A stretch of DNA of 64,000 bases, taken from positions 3,410,001-3,474,000 of the forward strand of contig NZ_CP099975.1 in the NCBI RefSeq assembly GCF_024137965.1. The letters run 5' to 3'. Source of the DNA: Halomonas sp. Y3 (GTDB lineage Bacteria; Pseudomonadota; Gammaproteobacteria; Pseudomonadales; Halomonadaceae). This document shows positions 29,855 to 39,375 of the stretch, one piece after another. The notes under the pieces were generated by a model. The model searched no databases. It worked only from the letters and a program-made list of their open reading frames with translations, and was not told where the DNA came from. Positions within the stretch are counted from its first letter, which is position 1. Every line of letters starts with the position of its first letter. A program made the position numbers and the translations under genes.

Positions 29855-30798
29855 ATGCGACACGATGCGCTTTACTACCCCAGCCCGTCCCGGCGCATAG
29901 CCGCCTTCGGTACCCGCGGCATGGTGGTCACCTCTCAGCCGGTGGCCGCCCAGGTGGGCATGAGCATCCTACAGCATCTGGGAAATGCCTCCCAACGGCA
30001 GTGGCCTGATCGTGCTGCAGGCGCTAGGCATGCTGGAGCGGCTGGGACCGGAGGGGCGCGATCCAGTGGAGACACTGCATCGAGGCTACCAAGCTGGCCT
30101 ATATGGACGGCTTAGCCCATATCACCGAACAGAACGCCATGCGTCCGAGCGTCGAGCAGATGCTCGCCGACAGCTACCTCAAGGCTTGCGCCGGACTGAT
30201 CGGCCACGAGGTCCTGGATCCGGTCCACGGCAATCCACTTACCGGCGGAACCGTCTATCTAGCCACCGCCGACGGTGAAGGCAACATGGTGTCGTTCATC
30301 CAGAGCAATTTCGAAGGCTTCGGCTCGAGCATCGTGGTGCCCGGCACCGGCATCAGCCTACAGAATCGCGGCTGGTCCTTCTCTCTGAATTCCGAGCACC
30401 CCAACGCCCTTGCCCCCGGCAAACGCACCTACCACACCATCATTCCCGGATTCGTCACCAGAAACGGCGAAGCGGTAGGCCCTTTCGGGGTGATGGGCGG
30501 CTACATACAGCCCCAGGGGCACGTGCAGGTGGTAACCGGCATGCTGCAGGACTACCTCAACCCCCAGGCAGCCCTCGACATGCCGCGCTGGAAATGGACT
30601 CAGGGCCGCACCGTCGAGGTGGAGCCACACGTCCCCGATCACCTCGCCCAGGCGCTGGCCCGGCGCGGCCACGACATCGTCAAGATGGCCGACTCGATCA
30701 GCTTCGGCCGCAGCCAGATCATCCAGCGCAACCGCGACAGCGGCGTGCTGAGCGGCGGCACCGAGCCGCGCGCCGACGGCGCCGTGCTACCCTGGTAA
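29855..30798 (+). pseudogene. Decayed gamma-glutamyltransferase gene (internal deletion plus frameshifts)
   Basis: The first 45 codons (RRIAAFGTRGMVVTSQPVAA to LQHLGNA) are the normal start of a gamma-glutamyltransferase. They run at about 29,990 into PPNGSGLIVLQALGML in another frame, a motif that normally lies some 200 residues later. A second frame change at about 30,075-30,085 falls inside the ...IEATKLAYMDG segment. From 30,103 a third frame encodes the intact C-terminal part (231 residues), including GGTVYLATAD around the catalytic Thr and LQNRGWSFSL. A deletion of roughly 600 bp and two frameshifts make an active enzyme impossible. An intact but divergent paralogue lies at 34093-35679. 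Confidence 0.85.
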
Positions 30799-30835
30799 TT
30801 GCCTGCCGGTCGTGCAAAGGCGATTCCAGCTCCCC

Positions 30836-30871
30836 ATAACAGACGGCGCTCATATGGGCGCCGTCTGTTAT
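30836..30871. terminator. Long perfect hairpin after the ggt pseudogene
   Basis: A 14-bp perfect inverted repeat (ATAACAGACGGCGC / GCGCCGTCTGTTAT) with an 8-base loop lies 38 bp after the pseudogene stop. It has no U-run, but the stem itself starts with A/T-rich pairs. It probably ends upstream transcription on the plus strand. Confidence 0.55.
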
Positions 30872-30890
30872 GCAGGCACCCCCTCGCACT

Positions 30891-30936
30891 GCACCAGGAT
30901 GTCGCCGCTATGCGTATCGCGACGCCATCCTGGTGC
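30891..30936. repeat. Inverted repeat between ggt pseudogene and TRAP operon
   Basis: GCACCAGGATG (30891-30901) and CATCCTGGTGC (30926-30936) are perfect 11-base inverted arms. The 24-base interior contains a further TCGC/GCGA pair. It lies 20 bp after the preceding hairpin and about 145 bp before the TRAP gene. It may be a second terminator or an operator; the sequence does not decide. Confidence 0.4.
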
Positions 30937-31002
30937 GACATAGATATGTGTCACTGCCGCTCGATACCGATGCTTGATAGCTAAATCTTTAAAAATAATA
31001 AA

Positions 31003-31021
31003 AATCGATTTTATGGCATGC
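31003..31021 (+). promoter_or_regulatory. Candidate GntR operator before the TRAP operon
   Basis: AATCGATTTT-AT-GGCATGC matches the element at 28555-28575 except for the spacer. The 12-mer AAAATCGATTTT at 31001-31012 is a perfect palindrome. It lies 60 bp upstream of the TRAP binding-protein ATG in an otherwise AT-rich promoter region. Co-regulation of TRAP and chrA units by the neighbouring GntR protein is the inference. Confidence 0.5.
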
Positions 31022-31080
31022 GGCTTGCTACTTGATGAGTGCCAAGGATATTTCTCCAGCCCATCACGAAAGGTAGAGTC

Positions 31081-32184
31081 ATGTCTCTTTCACGCCGCAA
31101 GTTCCTCACCGCAGCCGCAGCCTCGTCCACCGCAGGACTGATCCTCGGCGCACCCGCCATTGCCAACGCCCAGTCTCCCCGGCCCGTCAACTGGCGAATG
31201 ACCAACGCCTACGGCCCGGGAGCGCCTTTCTATACCGAGGGCCCTGGCAGCCCCACCGACATTATCCAGAAAATAGGGGCCATGTCCGGTGGACGCTTCA
31301 ACATCCAGCACTTCGCCGCCGGCGAATTGATTCCCGCCTTCGAAGGCTTCGAAGCCGTGCAAGCCGGCATCATCGAGATGAACGCCGCCAACAGCTACTT
31401 CTGGTCAGGCACCACCTTCGCCGCTCAGTACTTCACCACCGTGCCATTCGGCATGAGCTACATGGGTCACATGGCCTGGCTCTATCACGGCGGCGGACTT
31501 GAACTGTGGCAGGAAGTCTATGAGCCCTACGGCCTGGTTGCCCTGCCGATAAACAATACCGGGGTACAGATGACCGGCTGGTTCCGCGAACCCATTGAAG
31601 ATGTCAATCAGCTCAGGGGGCTGCGCATGCGTATCCCGGGGCTCGCCGGCCAGGTCTATGCCGCGTTGGGGGTGGATGCACGGGTACTGCCGGGCGGCGA
31701 GATCTTCCCCGCACTGGAACGCGGTGTGATCGATGCCGCGGAATTCGTCGGCCCCTACCAAGATCGCCGCCTCGGCCTGCATAACGCCGCCAAGTACTAC
31801 CACACCACCGGCTGGCACGAACCCGCCACCACCGGCGAACTGCTGATATCCAAGCCCCACTGGGACAGCCTGCCTGAAGATATGAAGATGATGGTGCGTA
31901 GCGCCTGCCAGGCGGCCTGCCTGGAGAGCCTGGCCTGGTCAGAAGCCGTCAACGGCGAAGCGCTCACCGACCTGGTGGAGAACCACGGCGTCACCGCTCA
32001 GGTACTGCCTGATCCCGTCCTGAAGGCGCTGCGCGAAGCGACCTTCGACACTCTGGAAACCGAAGCCAACGCCGATCCCATGGTGCGCAAGGTCCACGAC
32101 AGCTATATGGCCTTCAAGGCCAAGCATGACCGCTGGGCCGGAGCCAGTGAAGGGCTGTGGCTCAAAGACATCCTGGGGGTGTGA
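31081..32184 (+). CDS. dctP: TRAP transporter periplasmic binding protein (DctP, TakP-like)
   Basis: A 367-residue TRAP solute receptor. The N-terminus SRRKFLTAAAASSTAGLILG is a twin-arginine-like signal, with cleavage after ANA near residue 30. The region EFVGPYQDRRLGLHNAAKYYHTTGWHEP matches the subgroup of TakP-type receptors, which bind 2-oxo acids as dimers. GAAAGG lies 8 bases before the ATG. It delivers ligand to the DctQ-DctM membrane units encoded next. The ligand is not certain; the nearby gamma-glutamyltransferases hint at a glutamate-derived acid. Confidence 0.9.
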   Translation: MSLSRRKFLTAAAASSTAGLILGAPAIANAQSPRPVNWRMTNAYGPGAPFYTEGPGSPTDIIQKIGAMSGGRFNIQHFAAGELIPAFEGFEAVQAGIIEMNAANSYFWSGTTFAAQYFTTVPFGMSYMGHMAWLYHGGGLELWQEVYEPYGLVALPINNTGVQMTGWFREPIEDVNQLRGLRMRIPGLAGQVYAALGVDARVLPGGEIFPALERGVIDAAEFVGPYQDRRLGLHNAAKYYHTTGWHEPATTGELLISKPHWDSLPEDMKMMVRSACQAACLESLAWSEAVNGEALTDLVENHGVTAQVLPDPVLKALREATFDTLETEANADPMVRKVHDSYMAFKAKHDRWAGASEGLWLKDILGV

Positions 32185-32185
32185 C

Positions 32186-32695
32186 ATGCGCGCCGTGGAA
32201 CGTATGGTCCACGGGCTCGAGGCGGTGGTCCGGCTATTTGGCTGGATCGCCGCCTGGATCTGCGTGGTCCTGGTCATACTGGTCGCCGGTGACGTATTGA
32301 TGCGCTACCTCTTTCGGATCGGCGCGGTCTGGTTTCAGGAGCTGCAGTGGCACCTGATCTCTCCCATCGCCCTGTTTGGCATGTCCTATGCGCTGTACTC
32401 CGGTGAACAGGTGCGGGTCGATGTGTTCTATGAGCGCTTTCCGGAAGGACTGCGGCGCACTATCGAGGTGACCGGCGGCCTGCTGCTGCTGGCTATCGGG
32501 CTGTATGCAGCCTGGCTGACGCTGCCTTGGGTCAGTCAGTCGTGGCTGCGCAATGAAGGCTCCCCCAACCCCGGCGGGCTGCCCTGGCGCTGGGCGCTAA
32601 AATCCTTAATTACGCTCGGCTTTGTGCTGCTTGCCATGCAGAGCCTGGCGCATGTCCTGCGCCATGCCTTCGCCCTTCCGCCAAGAGGTGAATGA
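32186..32695 (+). CDS. dctQ: TRAP transporter small permease subunit (DctQ)
   Basis: A 169-residue membrane protein with four hydrophobic segments. The family motif RIGAVWFQELQWHLISPIALFGMSYAL is present near residues 48-75. It starts one base after the dctP stop and ends 3 bases before dctM, so the three TRAP genes form one operon. DctQ stabilises the large permease. Confidence 0.92.
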   Translation: MRAVERMVHGLEAVVRLFGWIAAWICVVLVILVAGDVLMRYLFRIGAVWFQELQWHLISPIALFGMSYALYSGEQVRVDVFYERFPEGLRRTIEVTGGLLLLAIGLYAAWLTLPWVSQSWLRNEGSPNPGGLPWRWALKSLITLGFVLLAMQSLAHVLRHAFALPPRGE

Positions 32696-32698
32696 TCG

Positions 32699-34024
32699 AT
32701 GTCTCCCAATGAATGGCTCGCGCTCGGCATGATCGGCGCGTTCTTCGCTCTGCTGTTGATCGGTCTACCCGTCGGTATCGCCATCGCCAGCACTGCATTC
32801 TGCTTCGGCTTTATCGGCTTCGGGCCGGCACTCTTCAGCCTCTTGCCATCGCGCATCTATGGGGTGGTGACCAACTACACCTTCATGGCCATTCCGCTGT
32901 TCGTGTTCATGGGCGTGATGCTGGAAAGGTCCAGGCTAGCTGAAGAGTTGATCGACGTGGTGGGGCATCTTTTCGGCAACATCTCCGGCGGCATGGGCGT
33001 CGCCATCATCGCGGTGGGCGTGCTGCTGGGGGCCGCCACCGGCATCGTCGGCGCCACTATTGTCACGCTGGGGTTATTGACCCTGCCCACCCTGCTCCGC
33101 CGGGGCTATCCTAAGTCACTGGCCACCGGAATGATCTGCGCCTCGGGCACCCTGGGTCAGATCATTCCCCCAAGCCTGGTGCTGATCCTGCTGGCCGAGA
33201 TCCTCGGCGAGTCGGTGGGCACCATGTTTGCGGCGGCGATGGTGCCCGGGCTGACCCTGGCGGCGATCTATATTGTCGCCATCCTGGTACTGGCGGCACT
33301 GCGGCCCGGCCTGATGCCACCGATTCCCGCCGCCGAACGAGCCGCACTCACGCGGGGGCAGCTGCTCCGCAAGGTAGTGCTGGTAGTAGGCCCTCCGGTA
33401 GGCCTGGTGGTAGCGGTGCTGGGCTCGATCATCGGCGGAATCGCCGCTCCCACCGAAGCCGCTGCCATGGGAGCACTGGGCGCTCTGCTATTCGTTGGCC
33501 TCTCCGGGCGCCTCAGCCTGCATCTCCTCAAGGAGGTCGCCACCGCCACCCTGATGATCTCGGCGATGGTATTTTTCATCCTGATCTGTGCCCAGGTGTT
33601 TGGCCTGACCTTCCGAGGGCTCGGTGGCGAGCACCTGGTGGCGAGGATGTTCGAGTGGGTCCCCGGCGGCGAGACCGGCGCCCTGTTGTTCATGCTACTG
33701 CTGATGTTCGTGCTCGGTTTCTTCCTCGAATGGATAGAGATCACCTATATCGCCTTGCCCCTGTTCCTGCCCTTCTTCGTGCAGATGGGAGTGGACATGG
33801 TATGGCTGGGAATCCTGGTGGGTCTGATCCTGCAGACATCGTTCTTGACCCCACCCTTCGGCTGGTCGCTGTTCTTCCTCAAGGGCGTGGCTCCCGATGA
33901 TGTCTCAACGCTCGAGATCTACAAGGGTGCGCTGCCCTTCATCGCCCTGCAGTTCATGGCCGTCGCCCTGGTGTTCGCCTTCCCCTCGATCGCCACCTGG
34001 TTACCCGCCACGATCGGCTGGTAG
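32699..34024 (+). CDS. dctM: TRAP transporter large permease subunit (DctM)
   Basis: A 441-residue sodium-coupled permease with 11-12 hydrophobic segments, normal in size for DctM. The conserved PLFVFMGVMLERS and GATGIVGATIVTLGLLTLP motifs are present, as is ICASGTLGQIIPPSLVLILLAE. It moves the ligand released by the DctP receptor using the sodium gradient, which suits a halophile. Confidence 0.95.
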   Translation: MSPNEWLALGMIGAFFALLLIGLPVGIAIASTAFCFGFIGFGPALFSLLPSRIYGVVTNYTFMAIPLFVFMGVMLERSRLAEELIDVVGHLFGNISGGMGVAIIAVGVLLGAATGIVGATIVTLGLLTLPTLLRRGYPKSLATGMICASGTLGQIIPPSLVLILLAEILGESVGTMFAAAMVPGLTLAAIYIVAILVLAALRPGLMPPIPAAERAALTRGQLLRKVVLVVGPPVGLVVAVLGSIIGGIAAPTEAAAMGALGALLFVGLSGRLSLHLLKEVATATLMISAMVFFILICAQVFGLTFRGLGGEHLVARMFEWVPGGETGALLFMLLLMFVLGFFLEWIEITYIALPLFLPFFVQMGVDMVWLGILVGLILQTSFLTPPFGWSLFFLKGVAPDDVSTLEIYKGALPFIALQFMAVALVFAFPSIATWLPATIGW

Positions 34025-34092
34025 GGCAGGGACACCACGATACCCGCTGCTGCCAGCAAGCTCGCTCTCATCCCTATCAAGAGGCACGCCCG

Positions 34093-35679
34093 ATGATCCA
34101 TACTCGACGCAGTTACGGCGGCATGTGTGTCGCCCCACACCACCTGGCAGCGGAGGCCGGTCGCGATGTGCTCAGGGCCGGCGGCAACGCTGTGGAGGCC
34201 ATGGTTGCCGCCGCCGCCACCATTGCCGTGGCTTATCCGCACATGAATGCCATCGGCGGCGATGGCTTCTGGCTGATCCATGAACCCGGACGGCCACCGG
34301 TGGCCATCGATGCCTGCGGTGGCGCAGCCGGGCTAGCCACGCCCGCCTTCTATCGCGGACATGACGCCATCCCCGAACGCGGGCCCGAAGCGGCCCTGAC
34401 CATGGCCGGCACGGTGGGCGGGTGGAGCGAGGCCCTGAAGGTTGCCGGCCGCTGGGGGTCGGCCGCTCCGCTGCCCGACCTGCTGGCCGACGCCATTCGC
34501 CATGCTCGGGACGGCGTGGCTGTCTCCAGAAGCCAGCAACAGCTTACCGTCAGACATCAGGCTCGCCTGTCGCAGAGCCCCGGCTTCAACGAGACGTTCC
34601 TGATCGATGGCCAGGCACCCCGCGAAGGCGAGCGGCTGCTCCAGCCGCGCCTTGCCGCGACCCTCGAGCACCTCGCCGCGGCGGGCCTTGACGACTTCTA
34701 TCGCGGCGAGCTGGCCGCCAGCATGGCAAACGACCTGGATGCCGCTGGAAGCCCGCTGCGCCTGAATGACTTCAGCGGCTACCATGCCCGGCAGGTCACG
34801 CCCCTGGAGGTCAGTCTCGCAGACGCCACTCTCTATAATCTGCCGGCACCCACCCAGGGCGTAGCCTCGCTGATGATCCTCGCTCTCTACGAGCGGCTGA
34901 AGGTAGCCGAGGGCGAGAGCGTGGCGCACATCCATGGCCTGATCGAAGCGACCAAGCAATCCTTCCTGCTGCGAGACCGATATGTGACCGACCCCGGGCG
35001 CCTGCCCGAGCCACTCCAGGACCTGCTGGATAACGCTCACCTGGACCGCACAGCCGCCGAAATCGACATGCACAAGGCCCTGCCGTGGCCCCATGAGCCG
35101 GCCAGGGGGGATACCATCTGGATGGGCACCGTGGACCGCCAGGGGCGGGCAGCAAGCTTTATCCAGAGCATTTACTGGGAGTTCGGCAGCGGACTGGTGC
35201 TCCCGGAAAGTGGTGTGCTGTGGCAGAACCGCGGCATCAGCTTCTCTCTGGATGCCGACTCCCTGCGCGGACTGGGCCCGGGACGCAAGCCGTTCCACAC
35301 CCTCAATCCGGCACTGGCGCGCTTTCATGACGGACGAACCCTGGTGTACGGCACCATGGGCGGCGAGGGCCAGCCGCAAACACAAGCTGCCGTGTTCTCC
35401 CGCTACGCCTTCCACGGCATACCGCTGCAGCAGGCGATCAGCGCACCTCGCTGGCTGCTGGGCCGCACCTGGGGCGAGAGCAGTACCAACCTCAAGCTGG
35501 AGTCACGCTTCCCCGAACATATGGTGGCAGCGCTTCGTGCGGCAGGGCACGATGTGGAGATGCTCCCTGAGGCCTACAGCGATACCATGGGACATGCCGG
35601 AGCCATCGTGCACCATCCGGACGGACTGATCGAAGGGGCTCACGATCCGCGCAGCGACGGCGGCGCCGCCGGCCACTGA
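34093..35679 (+). CDS. Gamma-glutamyltransferase family protein (Ntn hydrolase)
   Basis: A 528-residue protein of the gamma-glutamyltranspeptidase/acylase family. These proenzymes cleave themselves before a threonine, here most likely Thr341 in RGDTIWMGTVD, to give large and small subunits. Substrate-pocket segments are seen in NAIGGDGFW, LPAPTQGVASLMIL, LWQNRGISFSLD and TMGGEGQPQ. No signal peptide is visible, so the enzyme is probably cytoplasmic, unlike E. coli Ggt. It closes the GntR-chrA-TRAP locus, 68 bp after dctM. It may hydrolyse a gamma-glutamyl or cephalosporin-like amide imported by the TRAP system. Confidence 0.88.
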   Translation: MIHTRRSYGGMCVAPHHLAAEAGRDVLRAGGNAVEAMVAAAATIAVAYPHMNAIGGDGFWLIHEPGRPPVAIDACGGAAGLATPAFYRGHDAIPERGPEAALTMAGTVGGWSEALKVAGRWGSAAPLPDLLADAIRHARDGVAVSRSQQQLTVRHQARLSQSPGFNETFLIDGQAPREGERLLQPRLAATLEHLAAAGLDDFYRGELAASMANDLDAAGSPLRLNDFSGYHARQVTPLEVSLADATLYNLPAPTQGVASLMILALYERLKVAEGESVAHIHGLIEATKQSFLLRDRYVTDPGRLPEPLQDLLDNAHLDRTAAEIDMHKALPWPHEPARGDTIWMGTVDRQGRAASFIQSIYWEFGSGLVLPESGVLWQNRGISFSLDADSLRGLGPGRKPFHTLNPALARFHDGRTLVYGTMGGEGQPQTQAAVFSRYAFHGIPLQQAISAPRWLLGRTWGESSTNLKLESRFPEHMVAALRAAGHDVEMLPEAYSDTMGHAGAIVHHPDGLIEGAHDPRSDGGAAGH

Positions 35680-35757
35680 TCGACTCCCGTTGATGCCGTG
35701 AAGCGAGGAGCCGCCCGATTGCTGCTGCGCGGGCGCACAGCACATGGTGTAGACACG

Positions 35758-35785
35758 CCAACGGCGCCCCGAGGGGCGCCGTTGG
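35758..35785. terminator. Bidirectional hairpin between ggt and oadB
   Basis: Perfect 13-base arms CCAACGGCGCCCC / GGGGCGCCGTTGG with a two-base centre lie between two convergent genes. The stem could terminate transcription from both sides, although no long U-run follows on either strand. Confidence 0.6.
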
Positions 35786-35805
35786 CAGACACATACCGGC
35801 GAGCC

Positions 35806-37128
35806 TCAGCCCAGGTACTTGATCATCACCCCCGCCGCCACCGCCGAGCCGATGACGCCGGCCACGTTGGGCCCCATGGCGTGCATCAGCAGGAAGTTGT
35901 GCGGGTTGGACTCCAGCCCCACCTTGTTGGCCACCCGGGCCGCCATGGGCACCGCGGAAACCCCGGCGGCGCCGATCAGCGGGTTGATCGGCATCCGGCT
36001 CACCGCGTTCATCACCTTGGCCATGATGATGCCGGCGGCGGTGCCGATAGCGAAGGCCACCATGCCCAGAGCCATGATCCCCAGGGTCTCCACGGCCAGA
36101 AAGCTCTCGGCCATCAGCCGCGAGCCCACGGCCAGGCCCAGCACGATGGTGACGATGTTGATCAGGGCGTTCTGGGCGGTGTCGGTGAGGCGCTCGACCA
36201 CGCCGCACTCGCGCATCAGGTTGCCGAAGCAGAACATCCCCAGCAGCGGCGCCGCATCGGGCAGGAAGAGCGCCACCAGCATCAGCAGGGCCAGCGGGAA
36301 GACGATCTTCTCCAGCTTCGACACCGGACGCAGCTGGGTCATGGTGATCTCACGCTCGCGCTTGGTGGTGAGCAGGCGCATGATCGGCGGCTGGATCATG
36401 GGCACTAGCGCCATGTAGGCATAGGCGGCCACGGCGATCGCCCCCAGCAGCTCCGGCGCCAGCACGCTCGACACATAGATCGAGGTGGGCCCGTCGGCGC
36501 CGCCGATGATGCCGATGGCAGCGGCCTGCTCGATGGAGAAGTCCATCCAGCCCATGGCCGACATGCCCACCGCACCGAAGACGGTGGCGAAGATGCCGAA
36601 CTGGGCCGCCGCCCCCAGGAAGAGGGTGCGCGGATTGGCCAGCAGCGGCCCGAAGTCGGTCATCGCCCCCACGCCCATGAAGATCAGCAGCGGGGCAATG
36701 CCGGAGGCCACGGCCACCTGGTAGAAGGTGTAGAGCAGGCCGTCGCCGTAGCCGACGTTCATGGCCACGTCCTTGGCGGCGCGCAGCTGGTCCGGCGAAG
36801 CGCCGTTGTCGACCAGCGCCTTGAGGGTGGCACGCCACGCCTCCTCGCCGGCCAGCGGATCCAGGGTGGCCCCCAGGGCCGCCGCCATCTGGTGGAGCAC
36901 CGCCGGGCGCGCCACCTCGATGGCCTGGTCCAGGGCCGAAATGGCCAGGCCCGCCTCGGGAATGTTGGCCAGGATCCCGCCGAAGCCGATCGGCACCAGC
37001 AGGAGCGGCTCGAACTTCTTGGCGATGGCCAGGTAGAGCAGCACCAGCCCCACCAGGATCATCACCGTCTGGCCGAGGGTCAGGTTATAGGCGCCCGAGC
37101 CCTCCCAGAGGGTCAGTAGATTCTCCAT
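35806..37128 (-). CDS. oadB: Sodium-pumping oxaloacetate decarboxylase, beta subunit
   Basis: A 440-residue membrane subunit, about the usual 430. It couples decarboxylation of carboxybiotin to export of sodium across the inner membrane. The opening [18 protein letters not shown] and the functional motif [16 protein letters not shown] are characteristic. It follows oadA by 10 bp. The gene could also serve a related Na+ decarboxylase, but the oadA and oadG neighbours make oxaloacetate the best assignment. Confidence 0.95.
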   Translation of the reverse strand: MENLLTLWEGSGAYNLTLGQTVMILVGLVLLYLAIAKKFEPLLLVPIGFGGILANIPEAGLAISALDQAIEVARPAVLHQMAAALGATLDPLAGEEAWRATLKALVDNGASPDQLRAAKDVAMNVGYGDGLLYTFYQVAVASGIAPLLIFMGVGAMTDFGPLLANPRTLFLGAAAQFGIFATVFGAVGMSAMGWMDFSIEQAAAIGIIGGADGPTSIYVSSVLAPELLGAIAVAAYAYMALVPMIQPPIMRLLTTKREREITMTQLRPVSKLEKIVFPLALLMLVALFLPDAAPLLGMFCFGNLMRECGVVERLTDTAQNALINIVTIVLGLAVGSRLMAESFLAVETLGIMALGMVAFAIGTAAGIIMAKVMNAVSRMPINPLIGAAGVSAVPMAARVANKVGLESNPHNFLLMHAMGPNVAGVIGSAVAAGVMIKYLG

Positions 37129-37138
37129 GACCGGCCTC

Positions 37139-38959
37139 TCAGAGCTCGATGAGTACGTCGCCGACGGCGACGCTGTCGCCCTCGCTGACCTTGACGGCGG
37201 AGACGGTGCCGGCGCTCGCGGCGCGCACCTCGGTCTCCATCTTCATGGCTTCCAGAATGATCACCACGTCACCCTCCTTGACCGCGTCGCCCGGGCGCAC
37301 GTTGACCTTGAAGATATTGCCGGCCAGGGGGGCGGCGATGGTCTCGCCGGTGGCGGCCGGTGCGGCCTCGGCGGCGGGCTGGGCCGCCTGCTCCTTGACG
37401 TCGGCGATCTCGCCACCCTCGGCAACCTCGACCACATAGGCCTTGCCGTTGACCTTGACGGTGTAGGTCTCGGGGCCGGCGGACGCGCCCTGAACGGCCG
37501 GCGCCTTGGCGGCGGCTCCGCCCTTCGGCGCAGCGGCCGGCAGCTTGGCGTCGGGCGCCTGGGGCGCCGGCTCGAAGGCGTCCGGGTTGTCGCGGTTCTT
37601 GAGGAACTTCAGGCCGATCTGCGGGAAGAGCGCATAGGTAAGGACGTCGTCGATCTCACGCTCGCCCTCGGCCAGGCGGATACCGTCGGCCTTGGCCTTC
37701 CCCTTGAGCTCGGCGGCCAGCCTGTCCATCTCGGCCTCCAGCAGGTCGGCGGGGCGGCAGGTGATCGGCTCGCCGCCCTCCAGCACCCGGGCCTGCAGCT
37801 CCTTGTTGAGCTCGGCCGGGGCGGCACCGTACTCGCCCTTGAGCAGCGCCTGGACCTCCTTGGAGATGGACTTGTAGCGCTCCCCCATCATCACGTTCAT
37901 CACCGCCTGGGTGCCGACGATCTGGGAGGTCGGGGTGACCAGCGGGATAAAGCCCAGGTCCTCGCGCACCTTGGGAATTTCGGCCAGGACATCGTCGAGC
38001 TTGTCGCCGGCGCCCTGCTCCTTGAGCTGGTTTTCCATGTTGGTGAGCATGCCACCGGGCACCTGGGCCACCAGGATGCGGGAGTCGATGCCCTTCAGCG
38101 AGCCCTCGAAGGCGGCGTACTTCTTGCGCACCTCGCGGAAATAGGCGGCGATCTCCTCGAGCAGCTCGAGATCCAGGCCGGTATCGCGCTCGGTGCCCTG
38201 GAGGATGGCCACCACCGACTCGGTGGGGCTGTGGCCATAGGTCATGGACATGGAGGAGATGGCGGTGTCGACGTTGTCGATGCCGGCCTCGGCGGCCTTG
38301 ACGATGGTGGAGGTGGAGAGGCCGGTGGTGGCGTGGCACTGCATATGGATCGGGATATCCACGGCCTTCTTGAGCTTGGTGACCAGCTCGAAGGCGTCAT
38401 AGGGCTTGAGCAGGCCGGCCATGTCCTTGATGCAGAGCGAATCGGCGCCCATGGCGGCGATGGTCTTGCCGAGCTCGACCCAGCCGTCCAGGGTGTGCAC
38501 CGGGCTCACGGTATAGGAGAGCGTCCCCTGGGCGTGACCCTCGACGTTGCGCACCGCCTGGATGGCGCGCTCCAGGTTGCGGGGGTCGTTCATGGCATCG
38601 AAGACCCGGAAGACGTCGACGCCGTTGGTCTTGGCCCGCTCCACGAACTTGTCCACCACGTCGTCGGCGTAGTGGCGATAGCCCAGCAGGTTCTGGCCGC
38701 GCAGCAGCATCTGCTGGGGGGTGTTGGGCATGGCCGCCTTGAGCTCGCGGATGCGCTCCCAGGGATCCTCACCCAGGTAGCGGATGCAGGAATCGAAGGT
38801 GGCCCCCCCCCAGGACTCCAGCGACCAGAAGCCGACGCGATCGAGCTTCTCGGCGATGGGCAGCATGTCATCCAGGCGCAGACGGGTGGCGAACAGCGAC
38901 TGGTGGGCGTCACGCAGGACGACGTCGGTGATACCGAGCGGGCGAGCGTTGTCAGTCAT
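37139..38959 (-). CDS. oadA: Oxaloacetate decarboxylase, alpha subunit (biotin carrier)
   Basis: A 606-residue protein with an N-terminal carboxyltransferase TIM barrel (about 1-300; [23 protein letters not shown] metal site), a conserved middle domain, an Ala/Pro linker near 500-530, and a C-terminal biotinyl domain. The biotinylated lysine is about residue 573 in EAMKMETE. It moves the carboxyl group from oxaloacetate to biotin, and the beta subunit then releases CO2 while pumping Na+. Confidence 0.96.
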   Translation of the reverse strand: MTDNARPLGITDVVLRDAHQSLFATRLRLDDMLPIAEKLDRVGFWSLESWGGATFDSCIRYLGEDPWERIRELKAAMPNTPQQMLLRGQNLLGYRHYADDVVDKFVERAKTNGVDVFRVFDAMNDPRNLERAIQAVRNVEGHAQGTLSYTVSPVHTLDGWVELGKTIAAMGADSLCIKDMAGLLKPYDAFELVTKLKKAVDIPIHMQCHATTGLSTSTIVKAAEAGIDNVDTAISSMSMTYGHSPTESVVAILQGTERDTGLDLELLEEIAAYFREVRKKYAAFEGSLKGIDSRILVAQVPGGMLTNMENQLKEQGAGDKLDDVLAEIPKVREDLGFIPLVTPTSQIVGTQAVMNVMMGERYKSISKEVQALLKGEYGAAPAELNKELQARVLEGGEPITCRPADLLEAEMDRLAAELKGKAKADGIRLAEGEREIDDVLTYALFPQIGLKFLKNRDNPDAFEPAPQAPDAKLPAAAPKGGAAAKAPAVQGASAGPETYTVKVNGKAYVVEVAEGGEIADVKEQAAQPAAEAAPAATGETIAAPLAGNIFKVNVRPGDAVKEGDVVIILEAMKMETEVRAASAGTVSAVKVSEGDSVAVGDVLIEL

Positions 38960-39010
38960 GGGTTTGACCTTGTGATAATCAGTAGGTGATAGGAAGGGTG
39001 GAAAAGGGGG

Positions 39011-39259
39011 TTAGCGGCGATGGCGCTGGCGATAGCGGTGCAGGGCGGCACCGATCACGGCCATCAACTCGTCATCCTGGCGAGCGGGCACCGGCGCGGA
39101 GGGGGAGGCAGCGGGCTTGGCAGGCTCGGGGGCGAAGCGCCGCAGGATCAGCGACATCAGGGTGACGGTAATCACCAGGACGGTAAGAAAAACAAAAACA
39201 AAGCCCATGCCGAGCCCCATCAGGGCCAGGCCTTCCTCCAGCAGCTCGAAATCCTGCAT
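39011..39259 (-). CDS. oadG: Oxaloacetate decarboxylase, gamma subunit
   Basis: An 82-residue protein with one N-terminal membrane helix (about 10-35), then a Pro/Ala-rich linker and a basic end with a histidine (HRYRQRHRR), typical of OadG. The subunit assembles alpha with beta and binds zinc in characterised systems. The start at 39259 is chosen because GGAGG lies 7 bases upstream. It is first in the oadGAB operon. Confidence 0.9.
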   Translation of the reverse strand: MQDFELLEEGLALMGLGMGFVFVFLTVLVITVTLMSLILRRFAPEPAKPAASPSAPVPARQDDELMAVIGAALHRYRQRHRR

Positions 39260-39375
39260 GCGGTGCCTCCATATGATCTTCAGCAACCATGCGGCGATCA
39301 CTCATCAACATGGCGCCTTGCGCAATTTTTCTGATGCTATAACCTGCCAGATTGTCGACAAAATGCAATGGGGAC

